A DNA stretch of 64,000 bases from assembly GCA_964566055.1 (NCBI GenBank), contig CAZMHI010000008.1:43579-107578 (forward strand). The letters are read 5' to 3'. How positions within the stretch are numbered: position 1 is the stretch's first letter; the number at the start of each line of letters is the position of its first letter. The position numbers and the translations under genes were made by a program. Origin of the DNA: TMED23 sp964566055 (GTDB lineage: Bacteria > Pseudomonadota > Alphaproteobacteria > Rhodospirillales > UBA2165). The notes below the pieces were generated by a model. It made no database searches. It was not told the origin of the DNA and saw only the letters and a program-made list of their open reading frames with translations. Below are positions 16,099 to 25,831 of the stretch, piece after piece.

Positions 16099-17469
16099 AT
16101 GGGTTTAGACGGCATACACAACTGGATTTCACGATACGTTTGGGCGCAGGATATTAATGATCGGGCTAAACCCAAAGTTCTATTTTTTCATCTTTTGCGT
16201 ATGATTTATGTCGTCGGTCGTGATCTCCGAGCAGGGCAACTCAATTTGCGGGCGATGAGCTTAGTTTATACCACCCTACTGTCGCTTGTGCCAATTCTTG
16301 CCATCAGCTTCACAGTTCTCAAAGGCTTTGGCGTTCACAATGAAGTAGGCCCTGTCCTTTTCAGCCTGTTTGAGCCACTCGGCGAAAAAGGCGCAGAAAT
16401 TACTTTAAAAATAATTGAATTTGTTGAGAGGATGAAAGTTGGTGTGCTCGGATCAGTGGGCCTTATTCTCCTCCTTTATACCGTCATTTCTGTGATGCAA
16501 AAAATTGAACGGGCCTTTAACTTTATCTGGCATATCTCCGAAACCCGCCCCTTTGCACAGCGGTTTAGTGATTATTTGAGTGTAATCTTAATTGGGCCGG
16601 TCTTAATCGTTGTCTCAACCGGCCTCAGCGCAACGGCAATGAACAACTCTGTCGTGAAAACTCTCGTCACCATAGAGCCGCTCGGCTCGCTCATTCAAAT
16701 CGGCCTTGTCATTCTGCCAATCGTGCTCAGTATAACTGCTTTCACGTTCTTCTATATATTCATTCCCAACACAAAAGTTAAAATGCGCCCTGCCATTGCT
16801 GGAGCTGTTGTGGCTAGTGTTTTGTGGAAAGTCACCGGCTGGTTATTTGCGTCCTTCGTCGTCACTTCAACCCAATATGCCGCCGTATACTCAGCTTTCG
16901 CTTCACTTATTTTCTTCATGATTTGGCTTTACCTGACCTGGCTCATTTTAATGGTCGGCGCCTCCGTCGCCTTTTATATCCAACATCCGGAATACTTGTC
17001 CTATCAAATTTCTGAACGACGGCTGAGCAGTCGAGTAAAAGAAAAGCTGGCATTACTTGTAATGGCGAAAATTAGTACTAGCTTTTATAATGGGACCCCC
17101 GCATGGACATTGGAGGAACTTGCCAACGAAATTAAAGCACCGATTGAGGCTGTAGCGTTTGTATTGGCGCTTCTGGAACGCAACGGATTTACCGTCAAAT
17201 CAGATAGTGATGAACCTGCATATATTCCGGGAAAACCATTAGATACGACTCCCGTTACCGAACTTCTTCGTGCTATAAATGAAAGTGACGAAGAAGATTA
17301 TATTAGCCCCGACGCATTTGATAAAAACGCCGAGGTTGAGAATTTGGTGCAGAATATAGAGTTTTCTGTCACCGAGGCTTTAAAGGGAAGAATGATAAAA
17401 GATCTTATATCAATAGATATCGAGGACGATCATTCAGTAAAACCTGTGCCGATTAAAGCGGCGCATTAG
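16099..17469 (+). CDS. YihY/BrkB-family inner membrane protein
   Basis: A 456-residue membrane protein of the YihY/BrkB family (once misnamed RNase BN). About six helices fill residues 40-300, with typical blocks LNLRAMSLVYTTLLSLVPILAI, the MQKIERAFNFIW region and the YAAVYSAFASLIFFMIWLYLTWLILMVGA segment. The C-terminal 150 residues form a soluble tail with a winged-helix-like part (WTLEELANEIKAPIEAVAFVLALLERNGF) seen in longer family members. A good AAGG site precedes the ATG. The molecular function of the family is not settled; envelope integrity or transport is suggested. The OmpA lipoprotein gene follows 33 bases later, so an envelope role is consistent. Confidence 0.93.
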   Translation: MGLDGIHNWISRYVWAQDINDRAKPKVLFFHLLRMIYVVGRDLRAGQLNLRAMSLVYTTLLSLVPILAISFTVLKGFGVHNEVGPVLFSLFEPLGEKGAEITLKIIEFVERMKVGVLGSVGLILLLYTVISVMQKIERAFNFIWHISETRPFAQRFSDYLSVILIGPVLIVVSTGLSATAMNNSVVKTLVTIEPLGSLIQIGLVILPIVLSITAFTFFYIFIPNTKVKMRPAIAGAVVASVLWKVTGWLFASFVVTSTQYAAVYSAFASLIFFMIWLYLTWLILMVGASVAFYIQHPEYLSYQISERRLSSRVKEKLALLVMAKISTSFYNGTPAWTLEELANEIKAPIEAVAFVLALLERNGFTVKSDSDEPAYIPGKPLDTTPVTELLRAINESDEEDYISPDAFDKNAEVENLVQNIEFSVTEALKGRMIKDLISIDIEDDHSVKPVPIKAAH

Positions 17470-17502
17470 ATTTAAATATTTGTATAATTGGAGGCAATGA
17501 TC

Positions 17503-18360
17503 ATGAATATAAAAAACCTAATCCTCACCGGGGCAGCAGCGCTTGTCGTAAGCGCCTGCACAGGCGGAGCTGATATTGATGCAGTGAGAAACGCGGCATC
17601 CAAAGGTAATATGTTTCAACAGGGATTACACCGCGAATATTCTTCGCTCGCCGTAATGGAACGGGCTGAAGCAGATTGGTCGGATGCTGATTATTTCAAT
17701 GAACGCGCTAGAAGTGCATCAATGGGTAAAGCCAGCGGTCCGCAAAACATGAACGCTCGCCAAATTCCTGCAGACAAAGTACGGATGCTCAGTAAAGCCC
17801 GGGCACGTTTAATGCGCGCCTTGGATAATGGTGGTGCGGATATTTTACCGCAACCTGCCGCACGCGCCCAAGCGATGTTTGACTGCTGGATGCAGGAACA
17901 GGAAGAAAACTTCCAAGCCGATGATATTGCCGCCTGCCGGGCTGCTTTCGACATTGCCCTAAAAGCAGTCGAAAGTGCGCTGGAACCCGTCAGAATGGCA
18001 AAAGCACCGATGATGAAAAAAATGGCGGCACCTGCGCCGAAATCATTCATCGTCTATTTTGATTTCAACAAATCTTCCTTGAATGGTGCTGCCAATGCCG
18101 TGATCTCTCAGATCGCCGCTTCCGCCTATTCTGCCAAACCGGGTTCTATCGCTGTGATTGGGCACACTGATCGTGCGGGCTCAAATGATTATAATGCCGG
18201 TCTGTCAAAAATGCGCGCCGCTAGGGTGGCTAAAGCTCTAACCGAGAGAGGATTAAGCCAAGTTAAAACCAGTAGTTATGGTGAAACGAAGCCTTGGATG
18301 GGAACTGCCGATGGTGCCCGCCAGGCACTCAATCGCCGCGTTGAGGTGAATTTTAAATAA
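17503..18360 (+). CDS. OmpA-family peptidoglycan-associated lipoprotein
   Basis: A 285-residue lipoprotein. The start is the ATG at 17503 with GGAGG eight bases upstream; the ATG two codons earlier is too close to that site. The signal ends in the lipobox VVSAC, so the mature protein is lipid-anchored at that cysteine. The middle (about 30-175) is helical and unrecognised. Residues about 180-285 are an OmpA C-terminal domain: FDFNKSSLN, IAVIGHTDRAGSNDYNAGLS and the ALNRRVEVNF end with the conserved aspartate and arginine that hold diaminopimelate. It probably tethers the outer membrane to the cell wall. A strong terminator follows. Confidence 0.93.
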   Translation: MNIKNLILTGAAALVVSACTGGADIDAVRNAASKGNMFQQGLHREYSSLAVMERAEADWSDADYFNERARSASMGKASGPQNMNARQIPADKVRMLSKARARLMRALDNGGADILPQPAARAQAMFDCWMQEQEENFQADDIAACRAAFDIALKAVESALEPVRMAKAPMMKKMAAPAPKSFIVYFDFNKSSLNGAANAVISQIAASAYSAKPGSIAVIGHTDRAGSNDYNAGLSKMRAARVAKALTERGLSQVKTSSYGETKPWMGTADGARQALNRRVEVNFK

Positions 18361-18384
18361 ACAAACCAGTTGTGAGATAAATTT

Positions 18385-18418
18385 AGGGCTCCGGTAAAAT
18401 CCTGGAGCCCTTTTTTTT
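18385..18418 (+). terminator. Rho-independent terminator after the OmpA lipoprotein gene
   Basis: Perfect eight- to nine-base arms (AGGGCTCC and GGAGCCCT) enclose an 11-base loop and are followed by eight T. It lies 24 bases after the stop and 15 bases before the end of the convergent kinase gene. Confidence 0.93.
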
Positions 18419-18433
18419 GAATATAGTTATTAC

Positions 18434-21400
18434 CTAATGCAGGTCAGATATTACCCGCTCTTTGGGCAATCGAATTGTAACTGTCGTTCCCTGTCCAAAA
18501 ACACTTTCAATTTCAAGAGTGCCGTCATGGGCTTCGATTAAACCTTTGGTCAACGGTATACCCAGCCCGGTTCCCTCCTGTTCCCGTGACAAAGAGCTTT
18601 CAACTTGTCCAAAGGTCATCATTGATTTAGCCAAGCCCACCTCATCCATACCAATACCCGTATCGCTAATGGATATTGCAATCCCGCCTTTATCTGCCTG
18701 AGCAAGGTCAAGAGAAACTTCACCGCCCCGTGGCGTAAACTTGACCGCGTTGGATAATAAATTGAGGAGAATTTGTTTAAATCGCAGCTCATCAACAGCG
18801 ATAACGATTTCAGATTTTTCCAGGTAATTTGAAATGAGAACACCGCCTTCAACAGCTCTTTGTTCGATTAACCGTATCGAAGCCTCTGCAATATCAACAA
18901 GAGAAATTTTATCTTCTTTCAGCTCGAACTGACCTGCCTCTATTGCTGAAACATCCAAAATATCATTGATAATTTCAAGCAAATGGTTACCGGCTTCATG
19001 TATATTGTTGAGATAGTCAACCTGATTAACATTCGCCAGATCACCAAATACGCCATGTTTCAACGCATCTGAAAACCCAATGACGGCATTTAACGGGGTG
19101 CGCAATTCATGGCTCATATTTGCCAGGAATTCTGATTTTGTTTTGTTAGCAGCCTCGGCAGCTTGAAAAGCTTGATGCAACTCGCTCTCTTTTCGTTTGG
19201 TATCCGTAATATCAATATGAAACGCGATGGTGGAGCCATTCGCCATGCGCTGTTTTTTAATCTCAAACCAACGGCCATCATCTAATTTATATTCAAGTGA
19301 TATTTTTGGATCACTATGATCTTTGATCCGCACTTCAGCCCAATTATCTAAATCCTCGAAATTATTTTTTGCCCAGTCACTTTCTGCAATGTGGCGAATA
19401 TAGTCTGCATGTGGCAAACCAGGTTCCAGGATATCCTTGGCCGCCGTCTGGATACTTAAATAGAAGCTATTGCACATCACAAAACGGTCATCCGCATCCC
19501 ATAAAACAAATCCGGCATCCAAATTTTCCATTGCTTGATAGAACTGGTTCTGAATATCTTTCGCCCGGGCTCGTGCTTCAACCAGCGAAGAATCGTCAAT
19601 TGTTGTTCCCCGGTATCCTAAATACGTGCCATTTTGATCATAGTAGGGTTTACCACTTGCTCTCAGAGGATAGAGAATGTCGTTATTTCCCCTCCAGCCG
19701 TAACGAAAGTCGCGAAATGGTTTCTGTTCCGCCACATCCGAACGCAGCTGCTCCCAATCCACCTTATCTTTTTCTACTCCGTCAATCTCCCATGGAGATC
19801 TACCGATTAGATATTCAATCTCATTGGTTAAATTGCCGGTGGTAGGGGTTATAAATTTATACCGGAAATTCTCATCTGTTTCCCAGAAGCGATCAGCAAC
19901 GGAACCGGCAAAATCCCTAAACCGTTCTTCACCTTTGCGGATTTCATCTTTAACCCGCTCACGTTCTATTACGTGACTGAGCTGAGATTCAATCTGACCA
20001 AGGACGGAAGTGAATACAGCATCTTTATCACCCCATTCTTCAACGATAAATTCTAAAATTGCGAAAACTCCGCCGTCAATTTTCAGTGGAAATAAGACGG
20101 CCCCCTTGCCTCCACACTCCCAAATTATTCTAGCGCGCTCACGATGTATTTCAGTTGAAATATCTTCTGACCAATAAGTTTCGCCCGAAAGGGCAACGCG
20201 ACCGACAGCACCGATGGCAGCATCTTTTTCATTCTCATACTGGTGTTTAATTAGCGGATCGAATTTTTCAGCTTCTTTGACACACCATATATTGGAAGAA
20301 TAGATAGATCCTGGCTGATTTCCTGTAACGTTCCATACATGCCCAACTGGCCAGCCCGTATAGGCACAGACTTCATTTAGGCAAGCCTGAAACGCTTCCT
20401 CTACGGAGCTAGCTTGGTTAGAGGCAGCGGATATTTTACTTAGGAGTTCTCGGGATTCTGTTTTTTCTTTTAGCGCCAGTTCAATTTTTACGATTTCAGT
20501 AATGTCGCGGTAGAATTCAATAATATTACCATTCTCAAGCCGATTAACCCTGACTTCCAACCATTTGCCTGAATTTATACGATTTCGCCAGATTGATTCT
20601 GGTGTAGCCCCATGCTCTTTAACTGCTTCTTCAACCCATTCGTCCAACCGGCCCTTAATGTCTTCAAATTCGCCAATTTCTGCCCATTTGCGGATAAAAT
20701 CGCCATACCAGAGACCAGGTTCGAGCATTTCCTCTATTTCGGGGGGTGTCGACTTCTTGAAAAAATCATTACACAGGACAAGTCTGTGATCAGCATCCCA
20801 GAGAATAAATCCTTCAGACATATTCTCAATTGCATCAAAGAAACGCTTCTCAGTCGTTGCCGCACGTTCCCGAATTACTATTTCATCGGTTATATTTGTC
20901 GAAACCCCTCTAAAGCCTGCAAAATTACCGGCTTTATCAAATACTGGTGTGCCACTACGACGAAGATATATACGATTACCATCCTTATCTAACAATGGAA
21001 CGGTAATATCACGGAAGGCTTCGCCTTCCTTCAAAATATCGATAAAATCCTGCCATTCCTTAATATCGATGCCCTCAGGAACTAATTCTTCTACTTTTTT
21101 ACCGATGATATTTTCTGAACTAACCATGTTCTTTGCCGGGCGCTCAGATGATATATGGGTCATTCTTAGATCTGCATCCATCTCCCAATTACTGTCGTAG
21201 GCAGACAAGGCAAAATCCCGCAACTGAGCTTCCTTCTGCCGTAACTCTTGGGTCCGCTCCGCTACTCGTTTTTCTAGATCATCGTAGGATTTTGAAAGTT
21301 CCGCTTCGGCTTTCTTTTGCTCTGTAATGTCATCCATCAAGGCAATGAGGTGATCAACTTTACCGGTTTCATCCTTCACACCCCGGGCTGATATTTTGAC

Positions 21401-22063
21401 GTAAACAACTTCACCATTTTTGTGAATGTAACGTTTTTCTTTAATGAAACTATCGATTTCACCGTCAACAATTTGGCGGAAATCTTCGGCATCGCGATCC
21501 CGGTCGTCAGGATGCGTTAAAGTATTCCAATCCAAATTAGTTAATTCGCTCCAGGTATAACCGAGCATTTCACACAACCTGTCATTCACATGAAGCCAAG
21601 TTCGATGAACTGATGACACCGTCATACCAACCAGGCCTAAATCAAAATAGTTTCGGAATTGAGCTTCACTTTTTTGAAGTCTAAGCGAAGCATCTCGATG
21701 TACGGTGGTATCTCGAGCCAGGATTGATACATATTGAACATCACCGTCGTTATCGAAAATTGGACTTAACTTTGATTGATACCAAATACCATCACGCTCA
21801 CTTTCGATTTCGCGCGGTTTTTTTTCCTTAAATACTTTACGATATTCCGGCAGGCGAATTTTATTTAACTCAGCAGAAAAGAAATCACTTATGGGGCGAC
21901 CGATCACTTCGTCCCGGGTAGATCCAAAGTTATTAAGAACGGTCTGATTTGCTTCAACGACGACCATATCGCGATCAATAACCGCAATTCTATCTTCAAC
22001 GGAATCGAAAAGATTCCGCAAATCAATATTAGCACGAACCGATTGAGGCAATTTTTTGTCCAT
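18434..22063 (-). CDS. Large cytoplasmic multi-PAS/GAF sensor histidine kinase
   Basis: A sensor kinase of about 1209 residues from the ATG at 22063. A TTG at 22168 would add 35 residues but has no better ribosome-binding site, so the start is uncertain. No membrane helix is visible. Domains in order: PAS1 (about 15-120), PAS2 (130-250, ending DDITEQKKAEAEL), a coiled coil, PAS3 (280-395), PAS4 (405-525), GAF (540-705), PAS5 (715-835), PAS6 (845-965), then HisKA (MSHELRTPLNAV, histidine about 225 residues from the end) and HATPase (NLLSNAVKFTP, DTGIGMD, GTGLGIPL). PAS3-PAS4 and PAS5-PAS6 look like an internal duplication around the GAF domain. No receiver domain or partner regulator is adjacent. 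It follows the liv operon in the same direction. Confidence 0.92.
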   Translation of the reverse strand: MDKKLPQSVRANIDLRNLFDSVEDRIAVIDRDMVVVEANQTVLNNFGSTRDEVIGRPISDFFSAELNKIRLPEYRKVFKEKKPREIESERDGIWYQSKLSPIFDNDGDVQYVSILARDTTVHRDASLRLQKSEAQFRNYFDLGLVGMTVSSVHRTWLHVNDRLCEMLGYTWSELTNLDWNTLTHPDDRDRDAEDFRQIVDGEIDSFIKEKRYIHKNGEVVYVKISARGVKDETGKVDHLIALMDDITEQKKAEAELSKSYDDLEKRVAERTQELRQKEAQLRDFALSAYDSNWEMDADLRMTHISSERPAKNMVSSENIIGKKVEELVPEGIDIKEWQDFIDILKEGEAFRDITVPLLDKDGNRIYLRRSGTPVFDKAGNFAGFRGVSTNITDEIVIRERAATTEKRFFDAIENMSEGFILWDADHRLVLCNDFFKKSTPPEIEEMLEPGLWYGDFIRKWAEIGEFEDIKGRLDEWVEEAVKEHGATPESIWRNRINSGKWLEVRVNRLENGNIIEFYRDITEIVKIELALKEKTESRELLSKISAASNQASSVEEAFQACLNEVCAYTGWPVGHVWNVTGNQPGSIYSSNIWCVKEAEKFDPLIKHQYENEKDAAIGAVGRVALSGETYWSEDISTEIHRERARIIWECGGKGAVLFPLKIDGGVFAILEFIVEEWGDKDAVFTSVLGQIESQLSHVIERERVKDEIRKGEERFRDFAGSVADRFWETDENFRYKFITPTTGNLTNEIEYLIGRSPWEIDGVEKDKVDWEQLRSDVAEQKPFRDFRYGWRGNNDILYPLRASGKPYYDQNGTYLGYRGTTIDDSSLVEARARAKDIQNQFYQAMENLDAGFVLWDADDRFVMCNSFYLSIQTAAKDILEPGLPHADYIRHIAESDWAKNNFEDLDNWAEVRIKDHSDPKISLEYKLDDGRWFEIKKQRMANGSTIAFHIDITDTKRKESELHQAFQAAEAANKTKSEFLANMSHELRTPLNAVIGFSDALKHGVFGDLANVNQVDYLNNIHEAGNHLLEIINDILDVSAIEAGQFELKEDKISLVDIAEASIRLIEQRAVEGGVLISNYLEKSEIVIAVDELRFKQILLNLLSNAVKFTPRGGEVSLDLAQADKGGIAISISDTGIGMDEVGLAKSMMTFGQVESSLSREQEGTGLGIPLTKGLIEAHDGTLEIESVFGQGTTVTIRLPKERVISDLH

Positions 22064-22185
22064 CAAAAGTTGCTGATAACCCTTACCATCCAACAAAATA
22101 TTGGAAGTATGTAATTTTACTAAATGGCTATGAACAGGGTATTTTTCAATACATGAGGTGAAGTGCAATTATGGACTCAGATGGG

Positions 22186-23046
22186 CTAACCGCCCAGGAA
22201 AAGACGCCCAACATCCGGATCATCAAGCAATTCTGCGCCGGGCCCAGCTTTCGCAGTTTGGCCGGAAACTAAAACATAGCCAAGATCGGCAAATTCCAGT
22301 CCTTTTTTGGCATTTTGTTCAACCATAATAATGGTTTTACCCTCGGTATTTTGGAGATCGTCGAGAATTTCAAAAACCATATCGATAAACCGGGGCTCCA
22401 GGCCAATCGATGGCTCATCGACCAGCAGAACTTCAGGATTCATGATCAAAGCACGGGAAATCTCCAGCAGCCTCCGCTCACCACCGGACAATACGCCTGC
22501 GCGCTGGTCACGCCGATCCCGCAGCCGGGAATACTTTTCAAAGACTTTTTCGGCCGCCACTTGAGCCTGCTCGACGCTGTCCATCAGATACCCGCCCATC
22601 AGGAGATTCTCTTCCACCGTCATATCAGGAAAGACGGAATTATCCTGCAAAATATAGGCGACGCCCGCGGTCTTTAATTTATCGTTAGGCGAAAGCCTGG
22701 TGACATTCGAACCACTAACCAAAATATCACCGCTCATAATATTGGTGAAGCCATATATCGAATGCAGGATTGTCGACTTGCCGGCGCCATTTGGCCCAAT
22801 CAGACAGAGCGATTGGCTTTTACCAACCCGTAGATCAAAGTTATGGAGGATTTCCATCTTACCGTAGCCGGCGACCAGATTATTAATCTCGACCAACGCT
22901 TCGCCATTAACCATCTCATTGAGGTCATCAAGCGACGGCCCTTCGGCCGCTAATTTTTCTGCTTCCCTTTGAACGTCGTCTACCGAAATTACAGTTTCAA
23001 CGTTTCCCAAGCCATAGCCGGATATTCTGTCATCTTCTTCAGCCAT
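22186..23046 (-). CDS. livF: Branched-chain-type ABC transporter ATPase LivF with N-terminal extension
   Basis: A 286-residue ATPase of the LivF type, energising import of branched-chain amino acids or other carboxylates. Walker A is GPNGAGKST, the ABC signature is LSGGERRLLEISRALI and Walker B is EVLLVDEPSIGLEP. The ATPase domain starts only at about residue 49; the preceding 48 residues are acidic, not part of normal LivF (about 235 residues), and of unknown role. The start overlaps the livG stop by one base (TAATG), which supports the long form. It is the last gene of the livKHMGF operon. Confidence 0.94.
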   Translation of the reverse strand: MAEEDDRISGYGLGNVETVISVDDVQREAEKLAAEGPSLDDLNEMVNGEALVEINNLVAGYGKMEILHNFDLRVGKSQSLCLIGPNGAGKSTILHSIYGFTNIMSGDILVSGSNVTRLSPNDKLKTAGVAYILQDNSVFPDMTVEENLLMGGYLMDSVEQAQVAAEKVFEKYSRLRDRRDQRAGVLSGGERRLLEISRALIMNPEVLLVDEPSIGLEPRFIDMVFEILDDLQNTEGKTIIMVEQNAKKGLEFADLGYVLVSGQTAKAGPGAELLDDPDVGRLFLGG

Positions 23047-23792
23047 TAATGGGCTCCCAGATAAGCGTCAATGACGAGTTGGTTGTCTTGCAGTTCTTCC
23101 GGCGGACCGTCGGCAAGCAATTGACCGTGGGCCAAACAATAGATGTGTTCGGCCAAATTCATGATCACGCGCATATTGTGTTCAATGACAAACAGCGTAA
23201 TACCAAGTTGCTCATTGGCTTTTTTCAAGCGGTCAATAATGCCATTAATCAAGGTTGGATTAATCCCAGCAGTTGGTTCATCAAGCAATAATATTTTTGG
23301 CTCGTTCATCAGCGCCATGGCAAATTCCAGCAGTTTTTGCTGACCAAAAGACAACTCCCCCGCCAATAATTTTCTTTTTGAGTAAAGGCCGACAAACTCC
23401 AACAATGATTCAGCTTTTTCGGTGGCATCGGGCGGAAACTTGGAAAATATGCTCATTAGACTTTCGTCCCGGTGTGGCATGGATATCAGCATGTTTTTGA
23501 CGCAGTCCATATCACCGTAAATTCGGGTTTGCTGAAAAGTTCTCAGCATGCCAAGTCGCGCAATTTCCGGCACACGTAACTTTGAAATCTCCTGACCTTC
23601 AAATTTGATCGAGCCGGTATCAATCGGATGATAGCCAACGACCGAATTAAACAGCGTCGTCTTGCCGGAGCCGTTGGGGCCAATGAGCCCGGTGATACTG
23701 CCTTCCGGTACATTGATACTGATATTCTCATTGGCGATGACACCGCCAAAGGCTTTGCTCACTCCGGAGACTTCAAGCATAACGGAACTCAT
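23046..23792 (-). CDS. livG: Branched-chain-type ABC transporter ATPase LivG
   Basis: A 248-residue ATPase that pairs with LivF. Walker A reads GPNGSGKTT, the signature LSFGQQKLLEFAMALM and Walker B KILLLDEPTAGINP, followed by the LivG-type switch histidine in FVIEHNMRVIM and the C-terminal GPPEELQDNQLVIDAYLG block that is typical of LivG. It overlaps livM by four bases (ATGA) and livF by one, so translation is coupled. Substrate specificity is set by the binding protein at 25832 and may not be a branched-chain amino acid. Confidence 0.95.
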   Translation of the reverse strand: MSSVMLEVSGVSKAFGGVIANENISINVPEGSITGLIGPNGSGKTTLFNSVVGYHPIDTGSIKFEGQEISKLRVPEIARLGMLRTFQQTRIYGDMDCVKNMLISMPHRDESLMSIFSKFPPDATEKAESLLEFVGLYSKRKLLAGELSFGQQKLLEFAMALMNEPKILLLDEPTAGINPTLINGIIDRLKKANEQLGITLFVIEHNMRVIMNLAEHIYCLAHGQLLADGPPEELQDNQLVIDAYLGAH

Positions 23793-24847
23793 TGAGCGGC
23801 TCCTTCCTGGGGTGCGCCTTCATCAATCTTCTCACCAAAACGGTCCGGCCAAGTATCTCTGAGCCAGCCCATAATACCGCGCGGGAAAAACACCACGATG
23901 ACGACAATCAACACGCCGAGTGCGACCCGCTGCCAGCCGAGCAGGAAGCTCCAGAAAAACTCCTGGGTAACATGGAAAATCGCGGCGCCAATCACGGGTC
24001 CCCAAATGGTTCCCTTGCCGCCAAGAATAGCCATCAGAACCATCCAGATGCCAAAAGTGATACCGGCAAAAGCGGTTTCACGGGGGTCGATGAAACCAAC
24101 CAGCAAGCCTAATGGTCCGCCGGCCAAGGCCAGGAAAAACGCCGACACGCACCAGGAAATTGTTTTGTAGCGCGTCGTTTTTAAGCCCATGGCTTCAGCT
24201 TTGTCTTCGTCGTCCCGAATGGCATTGATCGCCAAGCCAAAGCGACCGGAATAAAGCCATTTCAAGGTAAAGAAAGTGGCCACCGCTAAGATAAAGAAAA
24301 TGTAATAGAAAAACAGATTACGGCCACCGAGAAAATCCAATTCATCCGGAAATGGTGGTGGCGACATACCGGACCCCGCGCCAACGTATTCCCAACCGGC
24401 AAACAATTCACCAAAAGCGATACCGAGGCCAAGGGTACCAATGGCAAAATAATGGCCTCGCAAACCCAAGATACCGGAACCAATTATTGCGGCGACAATC
24501 ACCGCCACGACCGCCGCAACGATCATGCCCAGGCCCAATCCAACAAGGTATTGCTGGCCATTTAATTTGCCAGAATTTAAGCCGGCGGCAGCGGTGTAGT
24601 CGGCGACATCATACACCAGCCCAACTTGCACAATAGTACAGACATACATGCCGAGACCAAAAAACAAAATATTACCGAAGGAGTTGTAGCCCATTTGGCC
24701 GCCCTGGGTGTCCCAGGTGAGTGCTAGCAGGATCATCAGCCATAAAAAAGCGAGTTGCGCTTGAAAGTTTACGAGAATTAAGGGGGCGACAACTCCGAGT
24801 ATGCCAATGACAATATATTTTTTCACCCCGCTGATAGAGGAAATCAT
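23789..24847 (-). CDS. livM: Branched-chain-type ABC transporter permease LivM
   Basis: A 352-residue inner-membrane permease with about 9-10 helices. The LivM pattern is clear in QGGQMGYNSFGNILFFGLGMY, GLRGHYFAIGTLGLGIA and the coupling-helix region INAIRDDEDKAEAMGLKTTRYKTISW. The end GWLRDTWPDRFGEKIDEGAPQEGA is a short cytoplasmic tail. It overlaps livH and livG by four bases each. Its partner permease is LivH. Specificity cannot be read from the permease. Confidence 0.94.
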   Translation of the reverse strand: MISSISGVKKYIVIGILGVVAPLILVNFQAQLAFLWLMILLALTWDTQGGQMGYNSFGNILFFGLGMYVCTIVQVGLVYDVADYTAAAGLNSGKLNGQQYLVGLGLGMIVAAVVAVIVAAIIGSGILGLRGHYFAIGTLGLGIAFGELFAGWEYVGAGSGMSPPPFPDELDFLGGRNLFFYYIFFILAVATFFTLKWLYSGRFGLAINAIRDDEDKAEAMGLKTTRYKTISWCVSAFFLALAGGPLGLLVGFIDPRETAFAGITFGIWMVLMAILGGKGTIWGPVIGAAIFHVTQEFFWSFLLGWQRVALGVLIVVIVVFFPRGIMGWLRDTWPDRFGEKIDEGAPQEGAAQ

Positions 24848-25749
24848 TTGAGATATCTCCTCTCACGTTTCAACAGGAAATTCCGCCACATCAGAATCGC
24901 CACCATCAATAAAAAGACAAAGGCGATGCGGAACTCGATACCCAAAAGGAAAGCCGCATATTGCTCGGCAGCACCTAGCCCGAGACCGGCCACAACAACG
25001 CCGACCATATTGCCGAGACCGGCAACAATAACGATCAAGAAGGAGCGAACGGTATAAGCAAGGCCTAAGAATGGGTGAATAATCCAGGTCATGACCACGA
25101 GCGCGCCGGCAGCGCCACAGATCGCCGCGTTAAGCGAATAGGTCGTGGCATAAACAAAATCGGTATCGACACCCATGATGCGGGCAGCACGGGCATCTTG
25201 GGCAGTAGCGCGGATGGCGCGGCCCATTTTTGATCGTTTGAGATATATCACCAGGCAAACCGCCACGATCATCACAATGACAAGAGAAATGAGATGAATT
25301 TGGGAAATCGTTATGGCATCATCCAAAAATCCCCAAGTGTCAAAACCCGTTTCAGCGCTTTGGATATCGGCGCCAAAGGCCTGGTCCATCAACTGCTGGA
25401 GGATAATACTGATGCCAAAGGTCGCCAATATGGAAATAAACATATCTTTATCAACCACGCGATGAACCACCAGCCGATAGGTTAGCCAGCCGACAAAATA
25501 GAGCACCACAGCTGACATCGGTACCGTCCATAAAGGATGAATACCGGTCACATTGGCAATTGTTAAAGTAACAAAACCGCCCAAGATCACAAATTCGCCC
25601 TGGACGATGTTAATGATATTCATGACGCCCCAGACCAATGCCATGCCATAGGCGGCAAGCGCTAATATGGCACCGATCAAAATTCCATCAATCAGCGTTT
25701 GCACGGCAATAGTTGGTGCTTGAAAAAGTAAAAGAAAATTATCGATCAT
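24844..25749 (-). CDS. livH: Branched-chain-type ABC transporter permease LivH
   Basis: A 301-residue inner-membrane permease. LivH blocks include LIDGILIGAILALAAYGMALVWGVMNIINIVQGEFVILGGF and the coupling segment SKMGRAIRATAQDARAARIMGVD. About eight helices are visible. It overlaps livM by four bases. A hairpin at 25768-25804 lies between the binding-protein gene livK and this gene, which may hold permease expression below that of the binding protein. Confidence 0.94.
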   Translation of the reverse strand: MIDNFLLLFQAPTIAVQTLIDGILIGAILALAAYGMALVWGVMNIINIVQGEFVILGGFVTLTIANVTGIHPLWTVPMSAVVLYFVGWLTYRLVVHRVVDKDMFISILATFGISIILQQLMDQAFGADIQSAETGFDTWGFLDDAITISQIHLISLVIVMIVAVCLVIYLKRSKMGRAIRATAQDARAARIMGVDTDFVYATTYSLNAAICGAAGALVVMTWIIHPFLGLAYTVRSFLIVIVAGLGNMVGVVVAGLGLGAAEQYAAFLLGIEFRIAFVFLLMVAILMWRNFLLKRERRYLK

Positions 25750-25767
25750 TAATATAAATGCCTAAAA

Positions 25768-25804
25768 GGACGCTTGCGTCATGTCTCCATAACGCAAGCG
25801 TTCC
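25768..25804 (-). terminator. Attenuator-like hairpin between livK and livH
   Basis: Inverted arms ACGCTTGCGT plus GGA, with one bulged base, enclose a 12-base loop, and read leftward they are followed by a short T run. It lies just after the livK stop. A weak terminator or 3' mRNA-stabilising hairpin here would give more binding protein than permease, a known arrangement in ABC operons. Confidence 0.7.
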
Positions 25805-25831
25805 TTAATTTGTTACTATCAGCAGTACTGA

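Noticed and set aside
16099..17469. Calling the YihY/BrkB protein RNase BN
   Set aside because: That name is a historic misannotation of this membrane family; no nuclease motif is present.
19369..22100. Several long frames on the + strand opposite the large kinase (for example 19369-19845 and 20612-20992)
   Set aside because: They lie wholly within the kinase gene on the other strand, have no ribosome-binding sites and their translations show no domain character.
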